DNA of 41,078 nucleotides from CAZQQN01 sp964549595 (GTDB lineage: Bacteria > Bacteroidota > Bacteroidia > CAILMK01 > CAYYUA01). The translations under genes and the position numbers were made by a program. Under the pieces are notes generated by a model. The model was not told the origin of the DNA and ran no database searches. It was given only the letters and a program-made list of their open reading frames with translations. Positions 34,135 through 41,078 of the stretch are shown piece after piece. Positions within the stretch are counted from its first letter, which is position 1, and every line of letters starts with the position of its first letter. The DNA lies in assembly GCA_964549595.1 (NCBI GenBank), contig CAZJWK010000015.1:1-41078 (forward strand). The letters run 5' to 3'.

Positions 34135-34587
34135 ATGACTAAAAAGCAAGCACAATTGGGGGATATGGTATCCGTTCATTATAAAGGGAAGCTTTCTAAT
34201 GGAGAAGTGTTTGACCAATCTAAAGAAAATGAGCCTCTGGAATTTAAAATTGGAGATGGTAAGCTTATTCAGGGTTTTGAGCAAGCCGTAGTGGGAATGG
34301 AACCCGGTGAAACTAAAACAGAGGAAGTCCCCTATGAAGGGGCTTATGGCGCCACAAGGGATGATCTTGTTTTAGAATTGGATAAAAGCAAAATCCCTGA
34401 GCACTTAGACCCCAATGTAGGTGATCAACTTGAGATCAAACAGGAAGAAGGCAACAACATTCCTGTGGTAGTCAAAGAAATCACAGAAAATTCCATAATC
34501 ATTGATGCCAATCATCCTTTAGCCGGACAGGATCTGACTTTTGAGCTGGAATTGGTAGAAATTAAGGGCGGCAATGATAACGCTTAA
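34135..34587 (+). CDS. FKBP-type peptidyl-prolyl isomerase, SlyD-like
   Basis: A 150-residue cytoplasmic proline isomerase/chaperone of the SlyD type. The FKBP core has VSVHYKGKLSNGEVFDQS, FKIGDGKLIQGFEQAVVGM and PGETKTEEVPYEGAYG. A 'insert-in-flap' domain follows (about residues 75-125), and the chain returns to the FKBP fold with DANHPLAGQDLTFELELVEI, the C-terminal block characteristic of SlyD. The histidine-rich metal-binding tail of E. coli SlyD is missing; the protein ends GGNDNA. It has its own promoter and terminator, and is divergent from the ArsO-like gene. Confidence 0.94.
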   Translation: MTKKQAQLGDMVSVHYKGKLSNGEVFDQSKENEPLEFKIGDGKLIQGFEQAVVGMEPGETKTEEVPYEGAYGATRDDLVLELDKSKIPEHLDPNVGDQLEIKQEEGNNIPVVVKEITENSIIIDANHPLAGQDLTFELELVEIKGGNDNA

Positions 34588-34665
34588 AATTAAATCATTA
34601 AATGGCTGCCCATTGAAAATTGGTTTTGAGTAACGCCTTGAAAAAGTTTAAAATTTTTGTGACCG

Positions 34666-34692
34666 AAGCCCGCTTTAAAAGCGGGCTTTTTT
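34666..34692 (+). terminator. Rho-independent terminator of the FKBP gene
   Basis: The stem AAGCCCGC (34666-34673) pairs with GCGGGCTT (34681-34688) around TTTAAAA and is followed by T residues. It is 78 bp after the stop and faces the convergent ndh gene. Confidence 0.88.
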
Positions 34693-34702
34693 AGGTCCAA
34701 AC

Positions 34703-35995
34703 TTATCTCAAGTCTTTAGACCTTGGCAGAATTAAACGAATACCCCGGTCATAGCTAAAATAATTCCAAATCCAATCCACAAGGACTACCAAGCGGTTCC
34801 TAAACCCAATCAGCATCATCAAATGCACGAGCATCCAAACAAACCAAGCCATTATCCCGCCTAATTTGAATCTGGGTAATTCAGCAACCGCCCGGTTCCT
34901 GCCAACGGTAGCCATAGCCCCTTTGTGAAAGTATTCAAACTGCTCCATGCTTTCATTTCTGAAATACCGGATTAAATTTTTTGCCAACAACTGCCCTTGT
35001 TGCATAGCCACAGGGGCTAACTGGGGATGTCCGCTCGGGTAATTTTCCGTATGCATGATCGCCAGATCTCCAATGGCAAAGATATTATTGTAGCCATACA
35101 ATTTGTTATAACGATCTACCAACAAGCGGTTACTCTTTCCTACGGATTGTTCATCCAGGCCTTCCGTTTCACGGCCTTTAACACCGGCAGCCCAGACAAG
35201 GGTATTGGCTGCCATTGCCTGTTCTTCCTGATCTTTTTGCTTATAGTGCACGGTTGAGCCATCAAATTTCTTAACCATCGTATTGGTGTAAACATGTACA
35301 TCAAACTCCTTCACGTATTTTAAGGCCCTTTCCGAAGATATATTGGACATAGCCGGTAACAAGCGGTCCATTCCTTCCATAAGGTAAATTTGCATCTTTG
35401 AAAGATCCAGTTCCGGATAATCCTTAGGAAGCACTTTGTTTTTAAGCTCACCCAAAGCACCCGAAAGCTCAACGCCGGTAGGTCCACCACCTACAATGAC
35501 AAAATTCATTAGTGCTTTCTGCTCCTTTGAATTGTTGGTCAGCAAGGATTTTTCAAAACTCTTAAGAATAGCACTTCGTAGGTTTAAAGCCTGATTAACG
35601 GATTTCAAACCCAGGCAATTCTCACGTATTTCATCATTACCAAAAAAATTAGCCCTTGATCCGTGGGCTAAAACCAAGTAATCATAGTGAACCCTGCCTA
35701 TATCAGTTACTATCTGGTTTCTTTCCGGGTGAATGGCTTCTACATCTGCCATCCGGTAAAGAAAATTCTTTTGATTTTTGAAAATTTTGCGGATGGGATA
35801 GGAAATGGAAGAAGGTTCTAATCCGGCAGTCGCAACTTGATATAACAAAGGGATAAAAGTGTGGTAATTATTCCGGTCGAGCATAACGACCTGAACATCA
35901 GCTTTTTTCAAACCTTTCGCAAGTTCCAGACCGGCAAACCCACAACCGACTATGACTACCCTCGGCTGGTTAGATTCAGGGATATTGGCTTTCAT
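34703..35995 (-). CDS. ndh: Type II NADH dehydrogenase (NDH-2)
   Basis: A 430-residue single-subunit, non-proton-pumping NADH:quinone oxidoreductase. The FAD site is RVVIVGCGFAGLELAKGL, with the following DRNNYHTFIPLLYQVATAGLEP block typical of NDH-2. The NADH site is NFVIVGGGPTGVELSGALGEL. NIFAIGDLA is the second FAD contact and APVAMQQGQLLAKN corresponds to the quinone-site AQxAxQ motif. The C-terminal ~60 residues hold a hydrophobic stretch (GGIMAWFVWMLVHLMMLIGF) that would attach the protein to the membrane. The ATG at 35995 is the only sensible start. It is a single gene, with about 230 bp between it and the divergent sucD. Confidence 0.93.
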   Translation of the reverse strand: MKANIPESNQPRVVIVGCGFAGLELAKGLKKADVQVVMLDRNNYHTFIPLLYQVATAGLEPSSISYPIRKIFKNQKNFLYRMADVEAIHPERNQIVTDIGRVHYDYLVLAHGSRANFFGNDEIRENCLGLKSVNQALNLRSAILKSFEKSLLTNNSKEQKALMNFVIVGGGPTGVELSGALGELKNKVLPKDYPELDLSKMQIYLMEGMDRLLPAMSNISSERALKYVKEFDVHVYTNTMVKKFDGSTVHYKQKDQEEQAMAANTLVWAAGVKGRETEGLDEQSVGKSNRLLVDRYNKLYGYNNIFAIGDLAIMHTENYPSGHPQLAPVAMQQGQLLAKNLIRYFRNESMEQFEYFHKGAMATVGRNRAVAELPRFKLGGIMAWFVWMLVHLMMLIGFRNRLVVLVDWIWNYFSYDRGIRLILPRSKDLR

Positions 35996-36226
35996 GAAAA
36001 CAATTAAGCTTTATCTTTAATAGCCTGATATTCATATTATTATTAAAATTGGTGACGTAATTTTAAAACTGCAAATATCACTTTTTTCAAGCCAAAAAGA
36101 AAATTTAAGGTGTTTCAAAAAGGTAACCTAATAACAGCTTGATCCCTTCATGTTTTTTCAAAAATTCACATTTATTGTACCTTGCACTGCCAATTTAAAT
36201 CGTCCTCAAACGCAAAAACCCTTTTT

Positions 36227-37124
36227 ATGAGCGTATTAGTCGATAAAAATTCGAAGATTGCAGTTCAGGGCATCACAGGGAAAGAAGGTTCTTTCCATGC
36301 AGAACAAATGATTCAATATGGCACCAATGTGGTGGCTGGAGTTACACCGGGGAAAGGTGGCGAAACGCATCTTGACCGGCCCATATTTAATACGGTGGAA
36401 GGGGCCGTAGACGAAGTCGGGGCTAATGTTTCCGTAATTTTTGTGCCGCCGCCTTTTGCCGCTGATGCCATTATGGAATCCGCTGATGCCGGTGTTGACG
36501 TAATTGTTTGCATTACTGAAGGCATCCCTACTAAAGACATGATCAAAGTAAAAGAATTCCTTTCTGATAAAAGTTGCCATTTAGTAGGCCCGAATTGCCC
36601 CGGCGTAATAACGCCAGGAGAAGCAAAAGCCGGTATAATGCCGGGTTTCATACACCAAAAAGGAAAAATTGGCATAGTTTCCCGTTCCGGTACTTTAACC
36701 TATGAAGCGGTTGACCAGGTTACCAAACAAAACATGGGGCAATCCACTTGCATTGGCATTGGCGGGGATCCCATAATTGGAACCCCAACAAAAAAAGCCG
36801 TACAACTTTTAATGGAAGATGATGAAACGGAAGGCATCATCATGATTGGGGAAATTGGCGGACCAATGGAATCTAATGCAGCCCGCTGGATTTATGAATA
36901 CGGTACTAAGCCGGTTGTTGGCTTTGTGGCAGGACAAACAGCACCGAAAGGGAGNNNNNNNNNNAGGGAGGACGATGGGCCATGCCGGTGCCATTGTCGG
37001 AGGTTCAGAAGATACAGCCGAAGCCAAAATGAAAGTAATGAGGGATTGCGGAATCCATGTTGTAGATAACCCGGCTCACATAGGTAAAACCATGGCAGAA
37101 GCCTTGCAGACAGTAAGCAGTTAA
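36227..37124 (+). CDS. sucD: Succinyl-CoA synthetase subunit alpha, interrupted by an assembly gap
   Basis: SucD pairs with SucC in the TCA cycle, interconverting succinyl-CoA and succinate with nucleotide phosphorylation. The start is the ATG at 36227 (MSVLVDKNSKIAVQGITGKEGSF); the CoA-binding Rossmann domain, SRSGTLTYEAVDQVTKQ and ICIGGDP-type block are present. Ten N at 36955-36964 separate two reading frames. AGGGAG stands on both sides of the gap (36949-36954, 36965-36970), so two overlapping contig ends appear to have been joined with artificial Ns. Removing 16 bases restores one 293-residue frame reading KGRTMGHAGAIVGG, with the phospho-histidine at H247. The gene is therefore very probably intact. 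sucC is not adjacent. Confidence 0.93.
36955..36964. other. Assembly gap (10 N)
   Basis: Ten unknown bases within sucD, flanked by identical AGGGAG copies. This marks a scaffold join rather than a real insertion. Confidence 0.95.
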
Positions 37125-37321
37125 AAGCAATAAAGTGGATTTAGTAATTAGCCCCTTAGCTAAAGGGTGGCCTCAGATAAACTTTTATAAAGGGGTAAAT
37201 GGTCAAAAAAGCCACTTTTTAATCAATTCTTAAAACAAAGTAGACTTTATTAGGAAAGCGGACTGAAGAAAATTGCGATTCAATTAGGCATTAAAGAACC
37301 GTTTATAAAAAACAAACCAAA

Positions 37322-38068
37322 ATGAAACTCCTGGATGGTAAAGTTGCCCTCATAACAGGGGCCACACGAGGAATAGGGCGAGGCATAGCACAAAAATTTG
37401 CAGAACAAGGTGCCCACATTGCCTTTACTTATCGTTCATCTGTTGAAAAAGCGCAAGCACTGGAAAAAGAACTTAGCAAAAACGATATTCAAGTAAAAGG
37501 TTATCAATCAGACGCAGCCGATTTCAGTGCTGCCGAAGCATTGATCAATAATTTAACCAATGATTTCGGAGGATTGGAAATTGTGGTTAATAATGCAGGC
37601 GTTACCAAGGATAACCTCCTAATGCGAATGAATGAAGAACAATGGGATGAAGTAATAAATACCAATCTGAAATCCCTATTCAATATTTCCAAGTTTGCGA
37701 TCAAACCCATGATCCGTAATAAAAAAGGGTCCTTCATTCATATTAGTTCAGTAGTAGGGTTGCAAGGGAACCCCGGTCAATCCAACTATGCAGCATCAAA
37801 GGCGGGAATAGAAGGTTTTTCAAAATCTTTAGCCAAAGAGTTGGGATCAAGGAATATTCGAAGCAACGTTCTTGCGCCTGGTTTCATTGAAACCGAAATG
37901 ACTGAAGAATTGGATCAGGAAACGCTTGAGCAATGGAAACAAATCATACCCCTTCAGAGGCCAGGGCAAGCAGAAGATGTGTCCAACTCAGCACTGTTTT
38001 TGGCATCTGATTTATCCAACTATATTACCGGACAAACTTTAAGCGTGGATGGCGGAATGGCTATGTAG
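37322..38068 (+). CDS. fabG: 3-oxoacyl-[acyl-carrier-protein] reductase
   Basis: A 248-residue short-chain dehydrogenase with all FabG marks: NADPH motif TGATRGIGRGIA, NNAGVTKDNLLMRM (the 'LLMRM' stretch is characteristic of FabG), and the catalytic triad S143, Y156 and K160 (YAASK). The C-terminal ends in SNYITGQTLSVDGGMAM. It catalyses the first reduction in fatty-acid elongation. No other fab genes or acpP are beside it. Its TAG stop abuts, with no gap, the stop of the convergent LOG-like gene. The ATG at 37322 is preceded by an A-rich leader; about 200 bp separate it from sucD. Confidence 0.93.
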   Translation: MKLLDGKVALITGATRGIGRGIAQKFAEQGAHIAFTYRSSVEKAQALEKELSKNDIQVKGYQSDAADFSAAEALINNLTNDFGGLEIVVNNAGVTKDNLLMRMNEEQWDEVINTNLKSLFNISKFAIKPMIRNKKGSFIHISSVVGLQGNPGQSNYAASKAGIEGFSKSLAKELGSRNIRSNVLAPGFIETEMTEELDQETLEQWKQIIPLQRPGQAEDVSNSALFLASDLSNYITGQTLSVDGGMAM

Positions 38069-38596
38069 TCAAGTTTCTCTAAAATGCCCGCAGAATTTTT
38101 TCAATTCGTTTATAACCCCTGAAACCTCATTCACTGCAATAACCGGCTGATCATACTTTTGATCTAGAATACGGCCTGCCAGGGCCTGACTCCATCCTTC
38201 AAAGCAGTCAACAGTTAGAACCCGCTTTCCATATTGCCAGGCCAATGCTAACTCAGACAGGGTCCCTGTACCCCCTGCGGTAGCCACAACAGCTTGACCA
38301 CTAAGCACAACAGCTTGGTTACGGGCAAATTGCATCCCGGTTGGAATCGTAATATCCACATAATCATTAGCCCCATTGCGGTCAGCTTCGGGAAGAATGC
38401 CTACTGTTAATCCCCAATGGTAACGCTTTGATTGATGAGCGCCTTTACAAACAGCCTCCATTATGCCAAATTTACCGCCGCAGACAATGCCAAAACCGTT
38501 ATCTACCAAAGCTTGTCCCATTTCCACACCAAAATCATAAATTGGGGGAGTACAATCAAACCGGCTGGGCCCAATAATTGAAACCATGACTGGCAT
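38069..38596 (-). CDS. LOG-like Rossmann protein (TIGR00725 type)
   Basis: A 175-residue protein of the LOG/lysine-decarboxylase-like Rossmann fold superfamily, TIGR00725 branch. It shows VSIIGPSRFDCTPPIYDFGVEMGQALVDNGFGIVCGGKFGIMEAVCKGAH at the N-terminus and AGGTGTLSELALAW near residue 115, which fits the GGxGTxxE motif of LOG-type phosphoribohydrolases. Those act on nucleoside monophosphates such as cytokinin ribotides; the substrate of this branch is not known. The start is the ATG at 38596 (MPVMVSIIGPSR); a TTG at 38644 would add 16 residues but is less likely. It is divergent from the SDR/DUF2867 gene with 54 bp between starts and abuts the fabG stop exactly. Confidence 0.85.
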   Translation of the reverse strand: MPVMVSIIGPSRFDCTPPIYDFGVEMGQALVDNGFGIVCGGKFGIMEAVCKGAHQSKRYHWGLTVGILPEADRNGANDYVDITIPTGMQFARNQAVVLSGQAVVATAGGTGTLSELALAWQYGKRVLTVDCFEGWSQALAGRILDQKYDQPVIAVNEVSGVINELKKFCGHFRET

Positions 38597-38650
38597 AATC
38601 CTGATTTTTGAACGAATGTAGGGATTTCCTGTTGGTTTAGACAATTAACT

Positions 38651-40153
38651 ATGATGAAAAACCAAACCCATATATTTTTAACCGGAGCCAACGGTTACAT
38701 CGGACGAAGGTTACTTTACAAACTTTTGGAAAAAGGTTTCAAGGTGACCTGCATGGTCAGGGATAAACGCCGGTTTGTTATCCCTTCAACATACGCTGAC
38801 CAGGTAACGGTCACGGAGGGGGATCTTTTAAAACCAGAAACCTTAACAAACCTACCTGAAAACATTGATGTTGCTTATTTCTTGGTTCATTCCATGAGTG
38901 CTTCCTATCAAGATTTTGAATCATTAGAAGCCCAAACGGCCCAGAACTTTCGCAACTACATTGATACCACAAATTGCCGCCAAATAATATTCCTTAGCGG
39001 AATTATGAACGAAAACACCTTATCCCGGCACTTCCAAAGCCGCCTCAATGTAGAAGAAATTCTTCAAGCCGGCCAAGCCCATGTGACCATTCTTAGGGCT
39101 GCTACCATCATTGGCTCGGGAAGTGCGTCTTTTGAAATAATGCGTGATTTAGTCAATAAATTACCGGTTATGGTGGCCCCCATTTGGCTTAAAAACAAAA
39201 TTCAACCCATAGCCCTTAGGGACGTCCTTTTTTACCTGTCTAACATTGTATTGGTAAATGAAAGCTTTGATAAGGTGTATGATATCGGTGGACCGGAAGT
39301 CCTTACTTACAAATCCATGTTGCAAACATTGGCCCGGGTAAAAGGTGGTAAACGGTGGATTATCATAGTGCCGGTATTGACGCCAAAACTTTCTGCATAT
39401 TGGCTTTACTTTGTCACTGCTACCTCTTTTTCTTTGGCCAGGAGTCTTGTTGAAAGCCTTAAACATGAAGTGGTAGTCCGTAAAACCGGGATTGAGAAGT
39501 TATTACCTGCTTCTTTAACCACTTTTGAAGAGGCTATTAAACTGGCCTATGCCAGAATCGATGAAAACCGGGTGGACTCAAGCTGGAAAGATTCCCTGGT
39601 AAGTGGTACCATCAGTAAGGATTTCCTTGATAAGGCACAAGTTTCTGTGAAAGAAGGCAAAGTCGATAAAAAAAAGATACCTCTAAAACAACCCGTTGAA
39701 CAAGTAAAGGCCAATATTTGGCAAATAGGGGGTAAAAATGGATGGTATTACCTGGATTGGCTTTGGGAAATACGCGGAATCTTAGACAAAGCGTTCGGTG
39801 GTGTTGGGCTGAGAAGAGGAAGAAGAAGTCCCGTTTACCTTGAAAGTGGAGATGCCTTGGATTTCTGGCGGGTTTTACAGGCGGAAAGGGAAAAAGGTTA
39901 CTTACTGCTTTATGCGGAGATGAAACTTCCCGGTGAAGCCTGGCTTGAATTCAGTTTAGAAGACCAAGCTACGCGCCATCCAAAGCTTAAGCAAAAAGCC
40001 ACCTTTTGCCCGAACGGTTTGATGGGTAAAATTTACTGGTATGGGCTTTTACCCATTCATGGCCTTATCTTCAGGGGTATGGCTAAGTCAATAGCCCAAA
40101 AACCATTGGGAAGATCCAAAGATAACCAAGCAATGAAAAGTAATGGGAATTAA
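38651..40153 (+). CDS. NAD(P)-binding SDR protein with C-terminal DUF2867 domain
   Basis: A 500-residue fusion. Residues ~1-300 are an extended/atypical short-chain dehydrogenase Rossmann domain with IFLTGANGYIGRRLLYKL (GxxGxxG NAD(P) motif), VTVTEGDLL, AYFLVHSM and IFLSGIMN. From about residue 340 a second domain (KANIWQIGGKNGWYYLDWLWEIRGILDK ... RVLQAEREKGYLLLYAEMKLPGEAWLEFSLE ... GKIYWYGLLPIHGLIFRGMAK) matches the DUF2867 family, which has an SRPBCC-like lipid/small-ligand fold. This two-domain combination is known in bacteria, without a settled function. The start is at tandem ATG codons. The stop is 20 bp before the convergent folE stop. Confidence 0.87.
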   Translation: MMKNQTHIFLTGANGYIGRRLLYKLLEKGFKVTCMVRDKRRFVIPSTYADQVTVTEGDLLKPETLTNLPENIDVAYFLVHSMSASYQDFESLEAQTAQNFRNYIDTTNCRQIIFLSGIMNENTLSRHFQSRLNVEEILQAGQAHVTILRAATIIGSGSASFEIMRDLVNKLPVMVAPIWLKNKIQPIALRDVLFYLSNIVLVNESFDKVYDIGGPEVLTYKSMLQTLARVKGGKRWIIIVPVLTPKLSAYWLYFVTATSFSLARSLVESLKHEVVVRKTGIEKLLPASLTTFEEAIKLAYARIDENRVDSSWKDSLVSGTISKDFLDKAQVSVKEGKVDKKKIPLKQPVEQVKANIWQIGGKNGWYYLDWLWEIRGILDKAFGGVGLRRGRRSPVYLESGDALDFWRVLQAEREKGYLLLYAEMKLPGEAWLEFSLEDQATRHPKLKQKATFCPNGLMGKIYWYGLLPIHGLIFRGMAKSIAQKPLGRSKDNQAMKSNGN

Positions 40154-40173
40154 GTTTAGTCATTAGCGACTGG

Positions 40174-40881
40174 CTAAACATCCTCATTTTTCATTTGAAT
40201 GTAGTGAAGAAACTCTTCCCGCGCTTCTTTTTCCTTAAACTTACCACTGTATTCAGAAGTCACTGTGCTGCTGCTAACATCCTGAATACCCCTGGCACGC
40301 ACGCACATGTGATTGGCATCAATCAAAACCGCCACATCATCCGTTTGTAAGGATTCACGCAAGGCATCAGCTATTTGCTTTGTAAGTCTTTCCTGAACCT
40401 GAGGCCTTTTCGCAAAGTATTGTACTATACGATTGATTTTTGACAAACCAATGACACGGCCGTTCGAAATATAAGCCACATGGGCTCTCCCTTCAATCGG
40501 AAGAAAATGGTGTTCGCAATGAGAATGCACGTTTATGTTTTTCTCAACGAGCATTTGTTTGTATTTGTACTTGTTCTCAAAGAGAGAGACCTTAGGTTTG
40601 TTTTCAGGATCCAGCCCACTGAAAATTTCATTCACATACATCTTAGCCACCCGGTAAGGAGTACCCTGAAGGCTTTCATCAGTTAAGTCAAGCCCAAGGA
40701 TGTTCATGATTTCCTTAAAATGCTCTTGAATAAGCTCTATTTTTAACTCATTATCTTTTTCAAAAGCATCCGGTCTCAATGGAGTAGAATGGGTTTCACT
40801 TACATGTTCTTCCCCAATTTCTTCAACAGATAATTCGGTTGTCTTAGAATTTTTCAAGTCTTTTGCCTTGTCGTCTTTCAT
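40174..40881 (-). CDS. folE: GTP cyclohydrolase I
   Basis: A 235-residue GTP cyclohydrolase I, catalysing the first step of tetrahydrofolate/pterin synthesis (GTP to dihydroneopterin triphosphate). Core family blocks are NINVHSHCEHHFLPIEGRAHVAYI (with the zinc Cys and His), GLSKINRIVQYFAKRPQVQERLT, and DVAVLIDANHMCVRARGIQD (second zinc Cys) followed by SSSTVTSEYSGKF. The N-terminal ~40 residues are charged and low in complexity, an extension compared with the E. coli enzyme. The start is the ATG at 40881; an adjacent in-frame TTG at 40884 is ignored. It is convergent with the SDR/DUF2867 gene. Confidence 0.95.
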   Translation of the reverse strand: MKDDKAKDLKNSKTTELSVEEIGEEHVSETHSTPLRPDAFEKDNELKIELIQEHFKEIMNILGLDLTDESLQGTPYRVAKMYVNEIFSGLDPENKPKVSLFENKYKYKQMLVEKNINVHSHCEHHFLPIEGRAHVAYISNGRVIGLSKINRIVQYFAKRPQVQERLTKQIADALRESLQTDDVAVLIDANHMCVRARGIQDVSSSTVTSEYSGKFKEKEAREEFLHYIQMKNEDV

Positions 40882-40910
40882 CAAATTTTGAAATTTACTG
40901 GTGAATGAAT

Positions 40911-40941
40911 CAAAGAATAAAACGTGTTAAATAGGGAGCAA
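40911..40941 (-). promoter_or_regulatory. Candidate folE promoter
   Basis: On the minus strand a TTG (40939-40941) is followed after 19 bp by TATTCTTTG (40911-40919), which is TAnnTTTG with one extra base. It lies about 30 bp upstream of the folE ATG. Confidence 0.35.
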
Positions 40942-41078
40942 GTTCAAAATGGCTCCTTACGGCTTTAGTTCAATAACAAAGCCAAAAACGCTTAGTTTAA
41001 CTTAATGCCTTATTTATTAGACAGTTCTACAATGAATTTTATGGAAATGTTTTTGAGAAGTTTTGATCTAATAATAAA

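Noticed and set aside
36227..37124. sucD as a frameshifted pseudogene
   Set aside because: The frame change is fully explained by ten inserted Ns and a duplicated AGGGAG at a contig join; removing 16 bases restores the normal protein.
40144..40176. Hairpin between the SDR/DUF2867 and folE stops as a bidirectional terminator
   Set aside because: The stem (GTTTAG/CTAAAC with an inner AGTC/GACT) is short, bulged and lacks a T run on either strand.
1..41078. CRISPR array, insertion sequence, prophage or defence island
   Set aside because: No regularly spaced repeats, transposase, integrase or phage genes were seen; the genes are mostly housekeeping with normal spacing.

Overview
The window looks like a chromosomal stretch from a free-living member of the Bacteroidota, probably Flavobacteriia- or Cytophagia-like and possibly marine. 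Direct signs are three secreted proteins with type IX secretion C-terminal sorting domains (1..572, 14822..16207, 23349..27206), the long plant/Bacteroidota-type IspG with a large central insert, a fused alpha/beta 2-oxoacid dehydrogenase E1, a PUR/DUF3276 protein, and several promoter -7 elements of the Bacteroidota form TAnnTTTG. Base composition is moderately AT-rich. A 10-N run at 36955..36964 shows this is a draft assembly.

Layout. 1-4.6 kb: the tail of a T9SS-exported protein, an unknown secreted protein, RidA, and a leftward pair of LeuT-fold transporters (an Nramp homologue without the usual metal-site motifs, then a sodium:solute symporter). 4.7-7.7 kb: tRNA-Ser(CGA), a small membrane protein, an Rrf2 regulator with three cysteines, a methyltransferase plus methylmalonyl-CoA epimerase pair, and a leftward ECF sigma factor with a small putative partner. 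7.8-14.7 kb: uvrA, a leftward mlaE-mlaF lipid-transport pair and ispG. 14.8-21.8 kb: a T9SS cargo protein, nth, recA, a glycine/sarcosine N-methyltransferase and the fused E1. 21.9-30 kb: metK, a 1285-residue T9SS type B repeat protein, PUR/DUF3276 and a 7TM-HD phosphohydrolase. 30.2-41 kb: thiolase, an unknown secreted protein, a small lipoprotein, an ArsO-like monooxygenase, FKBP isomerase, type II NADH dehydrogenase, sucD (split by the assembly gap), fabG, a LOG-like protein, an NAD-binding SDR/DUF2867 protein and folE.

Most genes are housekeeping: DNA repair (uvrA, nth, recA), central and fatty-acid metabolism (E1, thiolase, sucD, fabG, epimerase), isoprenoid and pterin synthesis (ispG, folE), respiration (ndh) and envelope lipid transport (mlaEF). 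They are mostly single genes or two-gene units with clear hairpin terminators between them. metK makes S-adenosylmethionine, which the glycine/sarcosine methyltransferase about 2.4 kb upstream would use heavily; that gene points to osmolyte (betaine-type) metabolism.

I saw no CRISPR array, insertion sequence, prophage or obvious defence island. The items most worth a second look are the Nramp-like/symporter pair, the lone glycine/sarcosine methyltransferase, an 11-bp perfect inverted repeat ending two bases before the ECF sigma start codon, the overlapping inverted repeats at 23187..23265, and the sucD gap, which can be repaired from the sequence itself. I did not find a convincing new multi-gene system.
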